DNA of 6,470 nt, from the NCBI GenBank assembly GCA_034006965.1, contig JAVERU010000156.1:1-6470 (forward strand), in the 5' to 3' direction. Of the stretch, positions 1-6,416 are shown one piece after another (the stretch's first letter is position 1; each line of letters starts with the position of its first letter). The notes under the pieces were generated by a model. It worked only from the letters and a program-made list of their open reading frames with translations. It had not been told where the DNA came from and did no database searches. A program made the translations under genes and the position numbers. The stretch is from Perlabentimonas sp034006965. GTDB taxonomy: Bacteria; Bacteroidota; Bacteroidia; Bacteroidales; Tenuifilaceae.

Positions 1-1
1 T

Positions 2-598
2 CTTGAAAAGGATGTTAACATCAAAATCATTGAGCAGGATAGGGATAAAAGCGTAAAGCTGGCCAACTTTTTTAAGAATACCCTTGTAATTAATGGCGAT
101 GGTCGCGACACCGAGCTGCTCATGCAGGAGGGCTTACCCTATATGGATGCCTTTATTGCTGTAACCGGTAATTCCGAAACCAATATCTTAACCTGCCTTG
201 CCGCCAAGCGGATGGGGGTGAAAAAAACCATTGCCGAGGTAGAGAACCTCGACTACATTAAGCTGGCCGAGAGTATGGGTATCGATACGGTGATTAACAA
301 GAAGCTTATCACCGCCAGCCGAATATTTAGGTACACCATGAGCACAGAGGTTTCGGCTATTAAATGCCTAACCGGAAGCGATGCCGAGGTTTTAGAGTTC
401 ATTGTCAAGCCTAACTCGCTGGTGACCCGTGGCAAAATCAAGGACATAAACTTCCCAAAGGATGCCATTATAGGAGGGGTTGTAAGGGGCGACTCGAGCC
501 ATATTGCCAAAGGCATTACCGAAATAAAGGCCTACGATAGGGTGGTGGTATTTGCTTTGCCCTCAGCCATTAACAAGGTGGGGAAATTCTTCAACTAG
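2..598 (+). CDS. trkA: TrkA, NAD-binding regulatory subunit of Trk potassium uptake (3' part)
   Basis: The gene is cut by the left window edge. The reading frame is open from base 2 and encodes the last 198 residues of a protein that is usually about 450 residues long. TrkA is a cytoplasmic peripheral protein that binds NAD(H) and gates the TrkH/TrkG potassium channel; it is built from two RCK_N-RCK_C halves, and this piece is the second half. The visible residues (numbered from the edge) fit the family: IIEQD at 9-13, where an acidic residue normally holds the NAD ribose; NGDGRD at 31-36; DAFIAVTG at 49-56 followed by ETNI; then an RCK_C domain at about 127-197 beginning near EVLEFIVKP. The ATG at 122 is internal, not a start, because family sequence continues upstream of it. 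No trkH partner is in view; it may lie outside the window. No terminator of its own is visible, and the minus-strand SRP RNA gene begins 12 bases after the stop. Confidence 0.93.
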   Translation, partial: LEKDVNIKIIEQDRDKSVKLANFFKNTLVINGDGRDTELLMQEGLPYMDAFIAVTGNSETNILTCLAAKRMGVKKTIAEVENLDYIKLAESMGIDTVINKKLITASRIFRYTMSTEVSAIKCLTGSDAEVLEFIVKPNSLVTRGKIKDINFPKDAIIGGVVRGDSSHIAKGITEIKAYDRVVVFALPSAINKVGKFFN

Positions 599-602
599 GG
601 AT

Positions 603-619
603 AAAAAAAGTGGGTAGGC
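603..619 (-). terminator. U-tract termination site of ffs
   Basis: On the minus strand the closing helix of the SRP RNA is followed by C and then seven T residues (plus 603-609 are all A). The terminal rod of the RNA itself seems to act as the terminator hairpin. The T run sits only 4 bases from the trkA stop codon, so there is almost no spacer between the two converging genes. Confidence 0.6.
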
Positions 620-709
620 TACTTACATCGCACCGCTACAACCGCCTACCCTTGCTACCTTCCGGTCCTGGGGGAGTTCAGCAGGAGCTGGTCGTGTAAG
701 ACCTACCCA
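611..709 (-). ncRNA. ffs: Signal recognition particle RNA, small bacterial type (4.5S RNA)
   Basis: This is the RNA core of the signal recognition particle. It binds Ffh and helps target membrane and secreted proteins to FtsY and SecYEG. Read on the minus strand it carries the universally conserved domain IV: CAGGACCGGAAGGTAGCA, with the GGAA tetraloop at plus positions 660-663 inside CCGGAAGG (658-665). The two ends close a perfect 8-bp helix (plus 611-618 with 702-709), and an inner CTTACA/TGTAAG pairing continues the rod. At about 99 nt it has the length of a single-hairpin bacterial RNA without an Alu domain. A Bacteroidota-type promoter lies directly upstream and a seven-T run directly downstream. 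The exact ends are inferred from the closing helix and the promoter position. Confidence 0.95.
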
Positions 710-714
710 GGCCG

Positions 715-746
715 CAAAGATAGCAACATCTTTATAACTGTTCAAA
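715..746 (-). promoter_or_regulatory. Bacteroidota-type promoter of ffs
   Basis: On the minus strand TTTG (plus 743-746) is followed after 20 bases by TATCTTTG (plus 715-722). This is an exact match to the Bacteroidota vegetative promoter TTTG-N19-21-TAnnTTTG. The -7 box ends about five bases before the predicted 5' end of the SRP RNA at 709-710, which is the spacing expected for transcription starting at the closing helix. Confidence 0.75.
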
Positions 747-750
747 CCTT

Positions 751-783
751 TTTGGGCATTTTTTATTTTTTCTAATATCTTTG
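751..783 (+). promoter_or_regulatory. Bacteroidota-type promoter of the DUF4199-glycosyltransferase operon
   Basis: TTTG at 751-754 is followed after 21 bases by TATCTTTG at 776-783, matching TTTG-N19-21-TAnnTTTG. The -7 box is identical to that of the opposing ffs promoter, and the two -33 elements are only 4 bases apart. Transcription would start near 788-790, giving a leader of about 43 bases before the ATG at 832. Confidence 0.7.
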
Positions 784-831
784 TTTGGTCAATAGCTTAA
801 CTTCAACTACTAACATTCACATTTATAAAGT

Positions 832-1365
832 ATGGAAGAAAAGAAAGTAAATATTATGAAGAGCGCCATGACCTATGGCCTGATGTTGGCCCTAGCGCTA
901 ATTACTATTCATCTTGTTCAGTACTTAATGGATGTATACAAACCCCCAGCATGGGTAAATCTTTTAACCTATGCAGTAATTGTGGGCGGTATAGTATACG
1001 GAACAATCCGATTTCGCGATGATGAGCTAGGTGGTTACATCTCCTATGGTAAGGCCCTTGGGTTTGGCGTGCTTTTAAGCCTTTTTGCCTCAATTGTATA
1101 CGGTTTCTATAATTACCTGCTAACCGCAGTTATCGATCCTAGCTACATGGAGGGGGTATACCGAATGCTTGAGGAGACATATCTTGAATTGGGAATGGAT
1201 TACGATCAGGTTGAAACCATGATGGAAACCGTTAAGAGGTTTCAAACTCCCCTCATGATGGTATTCTCATCTGTTCTTGGCTTTACCTTTATGGGAACTA
1301 TTTTCAGCCTTATCACTTCAATCTTTCTAAAGAAAGAGGAGCCTCTATTCGAAACCAAGGAGTAA
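832..1365 (+). CDS. DUF4199 family four-helix inner-membrane protein
   Basis: This 177-residue integral membrane protein has four predicted helices at about 13-33, 40-60, 73-98 and 140-165. A charged, Met- and Glu-rich loop at about 102-138 separates helices 3 and 4. The segment FRDDELGGYISYGKALGFG (61-79) between helices 2 and 3 matches the arginine-acidic, GG-x-IS(F/Y)G pattern I associate with DUF4199, a family widespread in Bacteroidota and without an established function. I see no catalytic motif and no cleavable signal peptide. The ATG at 832 fits the promoter; an in-frame ATG at 856 is possible and would remove only a polar N-terminal tail. The glycosyltransferase gene starts 13 bases after the stop, so the two are almost certainly co-transcribed. 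A four-helix partner beside a GtrB-like transferase recalls GtrA-type lipid-linked sugar flippases, but that is inference from size and context, not from sequence. Confidence 0.85.
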   Translation: MEEKKVNIMKSAMTYGLMLALALITIHLVQYLMDVYKPPAWVNLLTYAVIVGGIVYGTIRFRDDELGGYISYGKALGFGVLLSLFASIVYGFYNYLLTAVIDPSYMEGVYRMLEETYLELGMDYDQVETMMETVKRFQTPLMMVFSSVLGFTFMGTIFSLITSIFLKKEEPLFETKE

Positions 1366-1378
1366 TACTTTTTTATTG

Positions 1379-2329
1379 ATGGATATTTCAGTTGTAGTAC
1401 CCCTTTTTAACGAGGAGGAATCGCTTCCCGAGCTTGTAGATTGGATTAACCGTGTGATGACCGAGCATAGCTTCACCTTTGAGGTTGTTCTTGTGGATGA
1501 TGGTAGCAACGATTCGAGCTGGGATGTAATTAAAGATCTTAAAGGAAAGTTTCCATTTATCCACGGAATTAAGTTTCGGCGCAACTACGGTAAGTCGGCT
1601 GCCCTGCACACCGGTTTTCAGGTGGTTAAGGGCGATGTGGTGATAACAATGGATGCCGATCTGCAGGATAGCCCCGATGAGATACCAGAACTTTACAGGA
1701 TGATAAAGGAGGAGGGGTTTCATTTGGTGTCGGGTTGGAAGAGAAAACGTTACGACCCCATCTCCAAAACAATCCCCAGCAAGCTTTTCAACCGAACGGT
1801 TAGGCTGTTTACCGGTATTAAACTTCATGATTTTAACTGTGGCCTTAAAGCCTACAAGCGCGAGGTGGTGAAAAGCATAGAGATTTTTGGCGAGATGCAT
1901 CGGTATATCCCCGTGCTGGCCAAGCAGGCAGGCTTTAAAAGGATAGGGGAGAAGGTGGTGCAACATCAGGAGCGCAAGTATGGAATAACCAAATTTGGGC
2001 TCGAGCGCTTTGTCAATGGATTTCTCGATCTGTTCACAGTAATTTTTGTTAGCCGATTTGGGAAAAAACCCATGCACCTGTTCGGAACGCTTGGCACCCT
2101 TATGTTTCTCATTGGCGGAGGCATGTCCATTTGGATTGTGGCCAGCAAGCTGTACGCTCAGTTCCATCGACTTCCTTACCGTATGGTTACCGATCAGCCC
2201 TTGTTTTACATAGCCCTAGTAATGGCCATAATTGGTGTGCAGCTTTTCATGGCAGGCTTCCTTGGCGAACTTGTTTCCCGTAGCTCAGCCGATAGGAATC
2301 ATTACTTGATAGAGGAAGATACGGAATAA
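1379..2329 (+). CDS. Membrane-anchored family 2 glycosyltransferase (polyprenyl-phosphate sugar transferase, GtrB/DPM1-like)
   Basis: The likely reaction is transfer of a sugar from a nucleotide-sugar donor to a polyprenyl phosphate at the cytoplasmic face of the inner membrane, for later modification of glycans, lipids or proteins. A GT-A catalytic domain spans about residues 1-225. It shows SVVVPLFNEEESL near the N terminus, VDDGS at 39-43, RRNYGKSAAL at 67-76, the metal-binding MDADLQD at 91-97, GWKRKRYD at 119-126, HDFNCGLKAYK at 150-160 and QHQERKYGITKF at 195-206. Two C-terminal helices follow at about 234-260 and 276-300, the usual GtrB-type anchor. At 316 residues the length is typical. 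I chose the ATG at 1379 over the TTG at 1376: they are adjacent codons, and the ATG-initiated MDISVV start is normal for the family. An AAGGAG at 1357-1362 is too distant to be a good ribosome site. It is the second gene of the operon and is closed by the terminator at 2354-2383. The donor sugar cannot be read from the sequence. Confidence 0.9.
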   Translation: MDISVVVPLFNEEESLPELVDWINRVMTEHSFTFEVVLVDDGSNDSSWDVIKDLKGKFPFIHGIKFRRNYGKSAALHTGFQVVKGDVVITMDADLQDSPDEIPELYRMIKEEGFHLVSGWKRKRYDPISKTIPSKLFNRTVRLFTGIKLHDFNCGLKAYKREVVKSIEIFGEMHRYIPVLAKQAGFKRIGEKVVQHQERKYGITKFGLERFVNGFLDLFTVIFVSRFGKKPMHLFGTLGTLMFLIGGGMSIWIVASKLYAQFHRLPYRMVTDQPLFYIALVMAIIGVQLFMAGFLGELVSRSSADRNHYLIEEDTE

Positions 2330-2353
2330 TCCGATGGCTGAATGCTAATATAC

Positions 2354-2383
2354 GCCAGCCCCAAGCACGGGGCTGGCTTTTTT
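2354..2383 (+). terminator. Intrinsic terminator of the DUF4199-glycosyltransferase operon
   Basis: A perfect 9-bp GC-rich stem, GCCAGCCCC (2354-2362) with GGGGCTGGC (2369-2377), encloses the six-base loop AAGCAC and is followed directly by six T residues (2378-2383). It begins 24 bases after the glycosyltransferase stop codon and cleanly separates the operon from the phosphofructokinase gene. Confidence 0.93.
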
Positions 2384-2517
2384 GCCCTTGCATCAAACGT
2401 TTGCGATAAATTAGGGTTGTTGAAAATATTGTAAAGCATAAAATCATCTATTTTTATCATACATTCATGATGCTTATCAACGACTTAACATCTACAGTAA
2501 ACTAATTATTTTGAACC

Positions 2518-3723
2518 ATGGCAAATGTACAAAAATCAAAAGGCGTAATAGCAATTCTCACAGGTGGTGGCGACGTGCCCGGGCTAAATCCAGCAATCCG
2601 AGCGGTGACAATCCGCGCTCTTCGCGAAGGCTATCGAGTGGTAGGGATTAGACGTGGCTGGGCGGGTATGATAGAGATCGTTCGCGACAAGGAAGCCGAT
2701 AATAGCCATTGCTACGAGTGGCTTACCGAAGAGAGGGTGAACCGTTCATTCCGAACTGGTGGTACATTCCTTCACACGTCTCGCACCAACCCATCGAAAG
2801 TGGCAAAGGATAGGGTGCCCAAGCATTTGCAGGAGAAGTACAGTAAGGATATCAACGACCTCACGCCTGAGGTGATTAAGAATTTGGATTTTCTTGGCAT
2901 CGACTACCTTATTCCCATTGGTGGCGACGATACCCTTAGCTATGGCGTTAGGCTGTATCAAGAGGGTGAAAAGGTGATAGCCATCCCCAAAACTATGGAT
3001 AACGATGTGCCAGGAACCGACTACTGCATCGGCTTTAGCACCTGTATCACCCGTACCATTGCCATGACCGATATTCTTAGAACCTCAGCAGGCTCGCATG
3101 AGCGAATTCTCGTTATGGAGGTGTTCGGTCGCTACGCTGGTTTTACGGCCATGCTACCAACCATGGCGGGTGTGGCTAACCGTTGTGTTATCCCTGAGCA
3201 CAAGTTTGATATTGAATTGCTCACGCAATTGTTGGTTGAGGATAGGCTCAAAAACCCAAGTCACTACTCATCGGTGATGATAAGCGAGGGGGCAATGTTC
3301 AAGGGAATGGACAAAATGGTGTTTGCAGGAACCGAGCTCGATGCCTTTGGCCATGCCAAGCTTGGCGGAATTGGTGATATTATATCTCAAAAGATTAAGG
3401 AGTTGAGCCCTAAGTTTAATAAGGGCAAAACGGTGAATACCATAAACCAAAAGCTGGGATACCTAGTGCGTGGCGGTGAGCCCGATGCCATTGACTCCAT
3501 TGTACCCATGGCATTCGGTAACCTTGCGCTCGATCTAATCCTCAAAGGTGTGCATGGCCGATTAATTGTACTTAAGAATGGCCGATACGACAATATGCCC
3601 ATCGATGTGGTAACCAGCCAGAAGAAGGTTGTAAATGTCGATAAGCATTACAATACCGAACGGTTAAGGCCCTACTATCAGAAGTTCGAAATGTTGCCGC
3701 TGTTCATAATGACCAGCGATTAG
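2518..3723 (+). CDS. Phosphofructokinase, PfkA superfamily, predicted pyrophosphate-dependent
   Basis: It phosphorylates fructose 6-phosphate to fructose 1,6-bisphosphate in glycolysis; with pyrophosphate as donor the step is reversible. Family motifs run in order: TGGGDVPGLN at 15-24, RRGWAGM at 45-51, IGGDDTLS at 134-141, PKTMDNDVPGTD at 157-168 with catalytic Asp161 and Asp163, MEVFGRYAG at 200-208, IPE at 225-227, and YLVRGGEPDAID near the C-terminal third. Two positions decide the donor. Asp138 stands where ATP enzymes such as E. coli PfkA have Gly104, and Lys158 stands where they have Gly124. In characterised family members the Asp/Lys pair marks pyrophosphate enzymes. At 401 residues it is longer than E. 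coli PfkA (320) and shorter than the plant-like PfpB forms (about 550), so it fits the mixed-substrate 'group III' class. The ATG at 2518 follows a 134-base leader region after the previous terminator and has no Shine-Dalgarno site. It seems to be its own transcription unit. Confidence 0.92.
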   Translation: MANVQKSKGVIAILTGGGDVPGLNPAIRAVTIRALREGYRVVGIRRGWAGMIEIVRDKEADNSHCYEWLTEERVNRSFRTGGTFLHTSRTNPSKVAKDRVPKHLQEKYSKDINDLTPEVIKNLDFLGIDYLIPIGGDDTLSYGVRLYQEGEKVIAIPKTMDNDVPGTDYCIGFSTCITRTIAMTDILRTSAGSHERILVMEVFGRYAGFTAMLPTMAGVANRCVIPEHKFDIELLTQLLVEDRLKNPSHYSSVMISEGAMFKGMDKMVFAGTELDAFGHAKLGGIGDIISQKIKELSPKFNKGKTVNTINQKLGYLVRGGEPDAIDSIVPMAFGNLALDLILKGVHGRLIVLKNGRYDNMPIDVVTSQKKVVNVDKHYNTERLRPYYQKFEMLPLFIMTSD

Positions 3724-3732
3724 TAAATTACA

Positions 3733-3762
3733 AAGGGGTGGCCGTGGTCACCCCTTCTTTTT
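3733..3762 (+). terminator. Intrinsic terminator after the phosphofructokinase gene
   Basis: An 8-bp stem, AAGGGGTG (3733-3740) with CACCCCTT (3749-3756), encloses an eight-base loop and runs into TTCTTTTT (3755-3762). It begins 9 bases after the phosphofructokinase stop. It ends 11 bases before the preferred start of the DUF2784 gene, so that gene needs either read-through or a promoter I cannot identify. Confidence 0.82.
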
Positions 3763-3773
3763 GTACTTGCGCC

Positions 3774-4154
3774 ATGATCTACAGCGTGCTCGATATCTTC
3801 TTCATGGGTTTCCATACCTCACTAATCCTGTTTAATCTTTTGGGGTGGATTTGGAAACCAACCCGCAGGGTAAACCTTGCTACCCTTTTGCTTACAGGCT
3901 TGTCGTGGATTGGGCTAGGAGCATTCTATGGACTTGGTTATTGTCCATTAACCAACTGGCACTGGAATGTACTGCTTGAACTTGGCCAACCGCCGCAAAC
4001 CCCATCGTATGTAGCGTACCTTTTTCAACGCATGTTGAATATTGAGATTAGCTACAAAACAGCCGATTTGTTGACCATATACTCATATATAGTAGCTCTT
4101 ATCCTTTCGTTGGTATTTAACTTTTGGAGTAGAATCAGAAAGATTTTCCACTAG
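3774..4154 (+). CDS. DUF2784 family small inner-membrane protein
   Basis: The 126-residue product, counted from the ATG at 3774, has three predicted membrane helices at about 5-25, 34-54 and 98-118. A membrane-proximal FH-x(4)-LILFNLLGWIWKPTR stretch (13-31) is followed by GLGYCPLTNWHW (53-64). This arrangement, with the conserved Phe-His pair, the GW after the first helix and the Cys/Trp/His-containing GYC-x(3)-WHW motif, is what I recall of DUF2784, a family without an established function. The frame stays open back to a GTG at 3738, giving a 12-residue extension. I prefer the ATG because the extension would be encoded by the terminator hairpin and has no membrane or family character. The stop overlaps the stop of the converging receptor gene by 4 bases. 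No promoter or Shine-Dalgarno site is clear, so expression may depend on read-through from the phosphofructokinase gene. Confidence 0.82.
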   Translation: MIYSVLDIFFMGFHTSLILFNLLGWIWKPTRRVNLATLLLTGLSWIGLGAFYGLGYCPLTNWHWNVLLELGQPPQTPSYVAYLFQRMLNIEISYKTADLLTIYSYIVALILSLVFNFWSRIRKIFH

Positions 4155-6370
4155 AAGAACCATCGGTATGCCAACGAAATATTTCTACCCGGCATCGGGA
4201 AATTCCTATCCTCGATTCGCGAAAGGTGATCGCGATACCTTTGGTTCAGCAGGTTATCAACCCTAAGTATGAGCACGTGATTGCCATATTTTGATTGGCG
4301 ATACCCAGCCGATAGGCCCAGCAGGGTGTATCCCTCCGTTTCATCCTCATCGGGAGCAACGCGGTTTTGCTTGGCTGCCGATACCAAACTGGCACCAATC
4401 CAGCCAGCATTAAAGTCGTACTCAAGGCTGGCCATGAACCTGAATGGAGGGATGAACGGTAAATAGTCATTCCCATTGGTTATCCTCCTTCCATTCACAA
4501 AATCGGAACCCAATCCAATTTCAAAACCCTTAAAAGGTTTGATGCTAGTTGACAGTTCGCCCCCTATGAGGCGGGCTTCGTCGCCAGAGTACTGGAAGAT
4601 TGGATAGCCCGATTCGGGATCAAAGTTGCCTGTGGGCTCAAAAATGATATAGTTTTTGAATGCGTTTACGAAGCTAGCCAGCTCAACCTCAATAATATCG
4701 CTTGTCCAGCGTAAAAATAGGTCACCACCTTGTCCAACCTCGTCCTTTAGATTTGTATTCCCAATCTCGTAAACCCCAGCCCCTAGGTGAATACCATCGG
4801 CATAAAGTTCCTCCACCGAGGGGTTTCGGTGCGAGCGGGCAAACTGCCCACCCACCTCAAGTCCTTCGATGGGACGATGATTAAACCCTAACGACCCGGT
4901 GTAGTTCAATGCATTACGGGTACCGTTTGTTTGAGAAGTATTATCGCCAAAAATAGCGCTGGTATGTTGAAAATCGATGCGTAAACCCGCTTGCAATCGC
5001 ATTTTATTCGACAGGGGAATCTCCTGGAATGTGAATGCCCCAAGGTTTACCCTAACCTCCCCCGGGGTATAGGCATCCTCTCCGCGGATATCGAGATTAT
5101 GGGCATGCAGATTAAAGCCAACTGCACCCCTGTCGAAAAAGCTAAATGGCTTATGCTGAATTGTTGCAGTGGAGCTTAAGGAGTACTTCTCATACTCAAG
5201 CTCAATTTCATCGTCTCTTTGCTCACCTACCCATTCGTATTCAACCTCCTGCTGGTACATACGGGTGGCGTTAAACCTTACTTGCGCCTTGTCGAAAAAG
5301 CCTTTGCGCTCAATGTTAGTACGACCTTGCACTGCTTGCCGTTGCATTTGAATTTCTACCCCTTGGTTAGGATCATCTATGAATTCGGGAATCTCGTAAA
5401 CCTGATTGGCAATCGAAAAGCTCAATCCACCGCTTTTGTTACTGGAGTTAAACCCAAAACCTGCTGCAGCATCCAAGTTGCTCATCGATGTGCCAGGAAT
5501 TATACCATCGGGAGTATTAATATCAGATGACTCTCTGTAGGCAACACGTCCGGTTGCCGACCATTTGTCGTTTCCGTAGGTGTATCGGCCAAAACCAGCC
5601 CCCATTTTATTCATTGTTGCACCCTGAAGCGAGAACACGCCGTGGGATCCATGGTCCCACCGATCGGGGATATCGGTTGTAATTATGTTTATTACTCCGC
5701 CCAGTGCGCTTGAGCCGTAAAGCAAGCTGGCGGGGCCACGAATCACCTCTACTCTGCTTGCAGCCAGTGGATCTAACGCAATGGAGTGATCGGCTGATGT
5801 TTCGGATATATCGCCCATGCGTTCACCGTTCTCGAGTACCAAAATTCTATCGCCATCCATACCCCGTATTACGGGTCGGGCAGGGGTTGAACCCATGGAC
5901 CGCATGGCAACTCCGGGCGAGTTGTTCAACATTTCGCCAAACGAAATTTCGGAGCGTTTCTGTAGCTCCTCGCCCACATAGCTCATATCGGGCTGATAAC
6001 GGAATCCGCTGGCTGTTGGCGATGAGGTGATTACAATGGCATCGAGGTTAATATCGGTAGGGACTACCTCAACATCAATCTCAATGGTTTGCTTGGCTTG
6101 AATTGAAAAATTGATTGTTTTTGTTTCGAAACCCATACCCGTTACAATTAGGGTATGCTCACCTATGGGGATATTGGTTAGGATGTAGTGGCCGGAGGCA
6201 TCGGTAATGGTACCAATTCGGGTATCTTTTACCAAAACATTTATAAAGGGTATATGCTCGCCATCGGCAGCGTTAATGATGTGGCCAAATACATTGGCAT
6301 CGGTTTTAGGTTGGGCAAATGCGTTAAGGTATGCAATAGCTGCTATTGCAATAATTATATATCTTCTCAT
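4151..6370 (-). CDS. TonB-dependent outer-membrane receptor, ZnuD-like (predicted metal uptake)
   Basis: This is a complete 739-residue receptor that imports a substrate across the outer membrane using TonB-ExbB-ExbD energy. Residues 1-19 form a signal peptide with a likely cut at AFA|Q. Residues about 27-112 are the carboxypeptidase-regulatory-like beta domain frequent in Bacteroidota receptors. A TonB-box-like DAIVITSS lies at 110-117. The plug domain follows at about 125-232, with PVIRGMDGDRILVLENG (166-182), RVEVIRGPASLLYGS (206-220) and GGVINII (224-230). A beta-barrel runs to a C-terminal Phe, the usual outer-membrane sorting signal. The stretch NPSVEELYADGIHLG..YEIGN at 516-538, EDAYTPGE at 431-438 and NLLNQRYRDHLS near the C terminus resemble the zinc receptor ZnuD. 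I see no His-rich loop, so the substrate stays a prediction; haem, other metals or a vitamin are alternatives. The ATG at 6370 directly precedes the signal peptide. The gene stands alone on the minus strand behind a palindromic candidate operator. Confidence 0.9.
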   Translation of the reverse strand: MRRYIIIAIAAIAYLNAFAQPKTDANVFGHIINAADGEHIPFINVLVKDTRIGTITDASGHYILTNIPIGEHTLIVTGMGFETKTINFSIQAKQTIEIDVEVVPTDINLDAIVITSSPTASGFRYQPDMSYVGEELQKRSEISFGEMLNNSPGVAMRSMGSTPARPVIRGMDGDRILVLENGERMGDISETSADHSIALDPLAASRVEVIRGPASLLYGSSALGGVINIITTDIPDRWDHGSHGVFSLQGATMNKMGAGFGRYTYGNDKWSATGRVAYRESSDINTPDGIIPGTSMSNLDAAAGFGFNSSNKSGGLSFSIANQVYEIPEFIDDPNQGVEIQMQRQAVQGRTNIERKGFFDKAQVRFNATRMYQQEVEYEWVGEQRDDEIELEYEKYSLSSTATIQHKPFSFFDRGAVGFNLHAHNLDIRGEDAYTPGEVRVNLGAFTFQEIPLSNKMRLQAGLRIDFQHTSAIFGDNTSQTNGTRNALNYTGSLGFNHRPIEGLEVGGQFARSHRNPSVEELYADGIHLGAGVYEIGNTNLKDEVGQGGDLFLRWTSDIIEVELASFVNAFKNYIIFEPTGNFDPESGYPIFQYSGDEARLIGGELSTSIKPFKGFEIGLGSDFVNGRRITNGNDYLPFIPPFRFMASLEYDFNAGWIGASLVSAAKQNRVAPDEDETEGYTLLGLSAGYRQSKYGNHVLILRVDNLLNQRYRDHLSRIEDRNFPMPGRNISLAYRWFF

Positions 6371-6395
6371 ACGTTTAGTCGAGTTTTAGCATGAA

Positions 6396-6416
6396 TTGAG
6401 CTTTATTAAAGCTCAA
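6396..6416 (-). promoter_or_regulatory. Near-perfect 21-bp palindrome upstream of the receptor gene, candidate operator
   Basis: Two perfect 10-base arms, TTGAGCTTTA (6396-6405) and TAAAGCTCAA (6407-6416), flank one central T. The element lies 26 to 46 bases upstream of the receptor ATG. A further half-site copy, TTAAAGCT, occurs at 6428-6435, 22 bases from the matching position of the right arm (6406-6413), about two helical turns away. Placement and symmetry fit binding of a dimeric repressor such as a Fur/Zur-type regulator. It does not match the E. coli Fur or Zur consensus that I know. No T run follows on the minus strand, so a terminator is unlikely; an mRNA leader hairpin is the alternative. 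Confidence 0.5.

Noticed and set aside
599..610. The A run at 603-609 as part of a plus-strand terminator for trkA.
   Set aside because: On the plus strand these are A residues, not T. The run serves the minus-strand SRP RNA.
1376..1378. TTG as the start codon of the glycosyltransferase.
   Set aside because: It is immediately followed by an ATG in the same frame, which is the better start and gives the normal N terminus for the family.
1388..2167. A 259-residue open frame on the minus strand opposite the glycosyltransferase gene.
   Set aside because: The plus strand encodes a well-conserved enzyme with all its motifs here. The antisense product shows no recognisable domain, and no promoter of the Bacteroidota type precedes it.
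2428..2456. Possible promoter for the phosphofructokinase: ATTG at 2428-2431 and TATTTTTA at 2449-2456.
   Set aside because: The -7 box has a mismatch at its final G, the -33 box has a mismatch, and the spacer is 17 bases rather than 19-21. TATTTTG at 2507-2513 is one base short of the -7 pattern and too close to the ATG.
5219..6030. Open frames of about 100 residues on the plus strand inside the receptor gene (5219-5530 and 5704-6030).
   Set aside because: They are shadows of a complete receptor on the minus strand, with no family character or start signals of their own.
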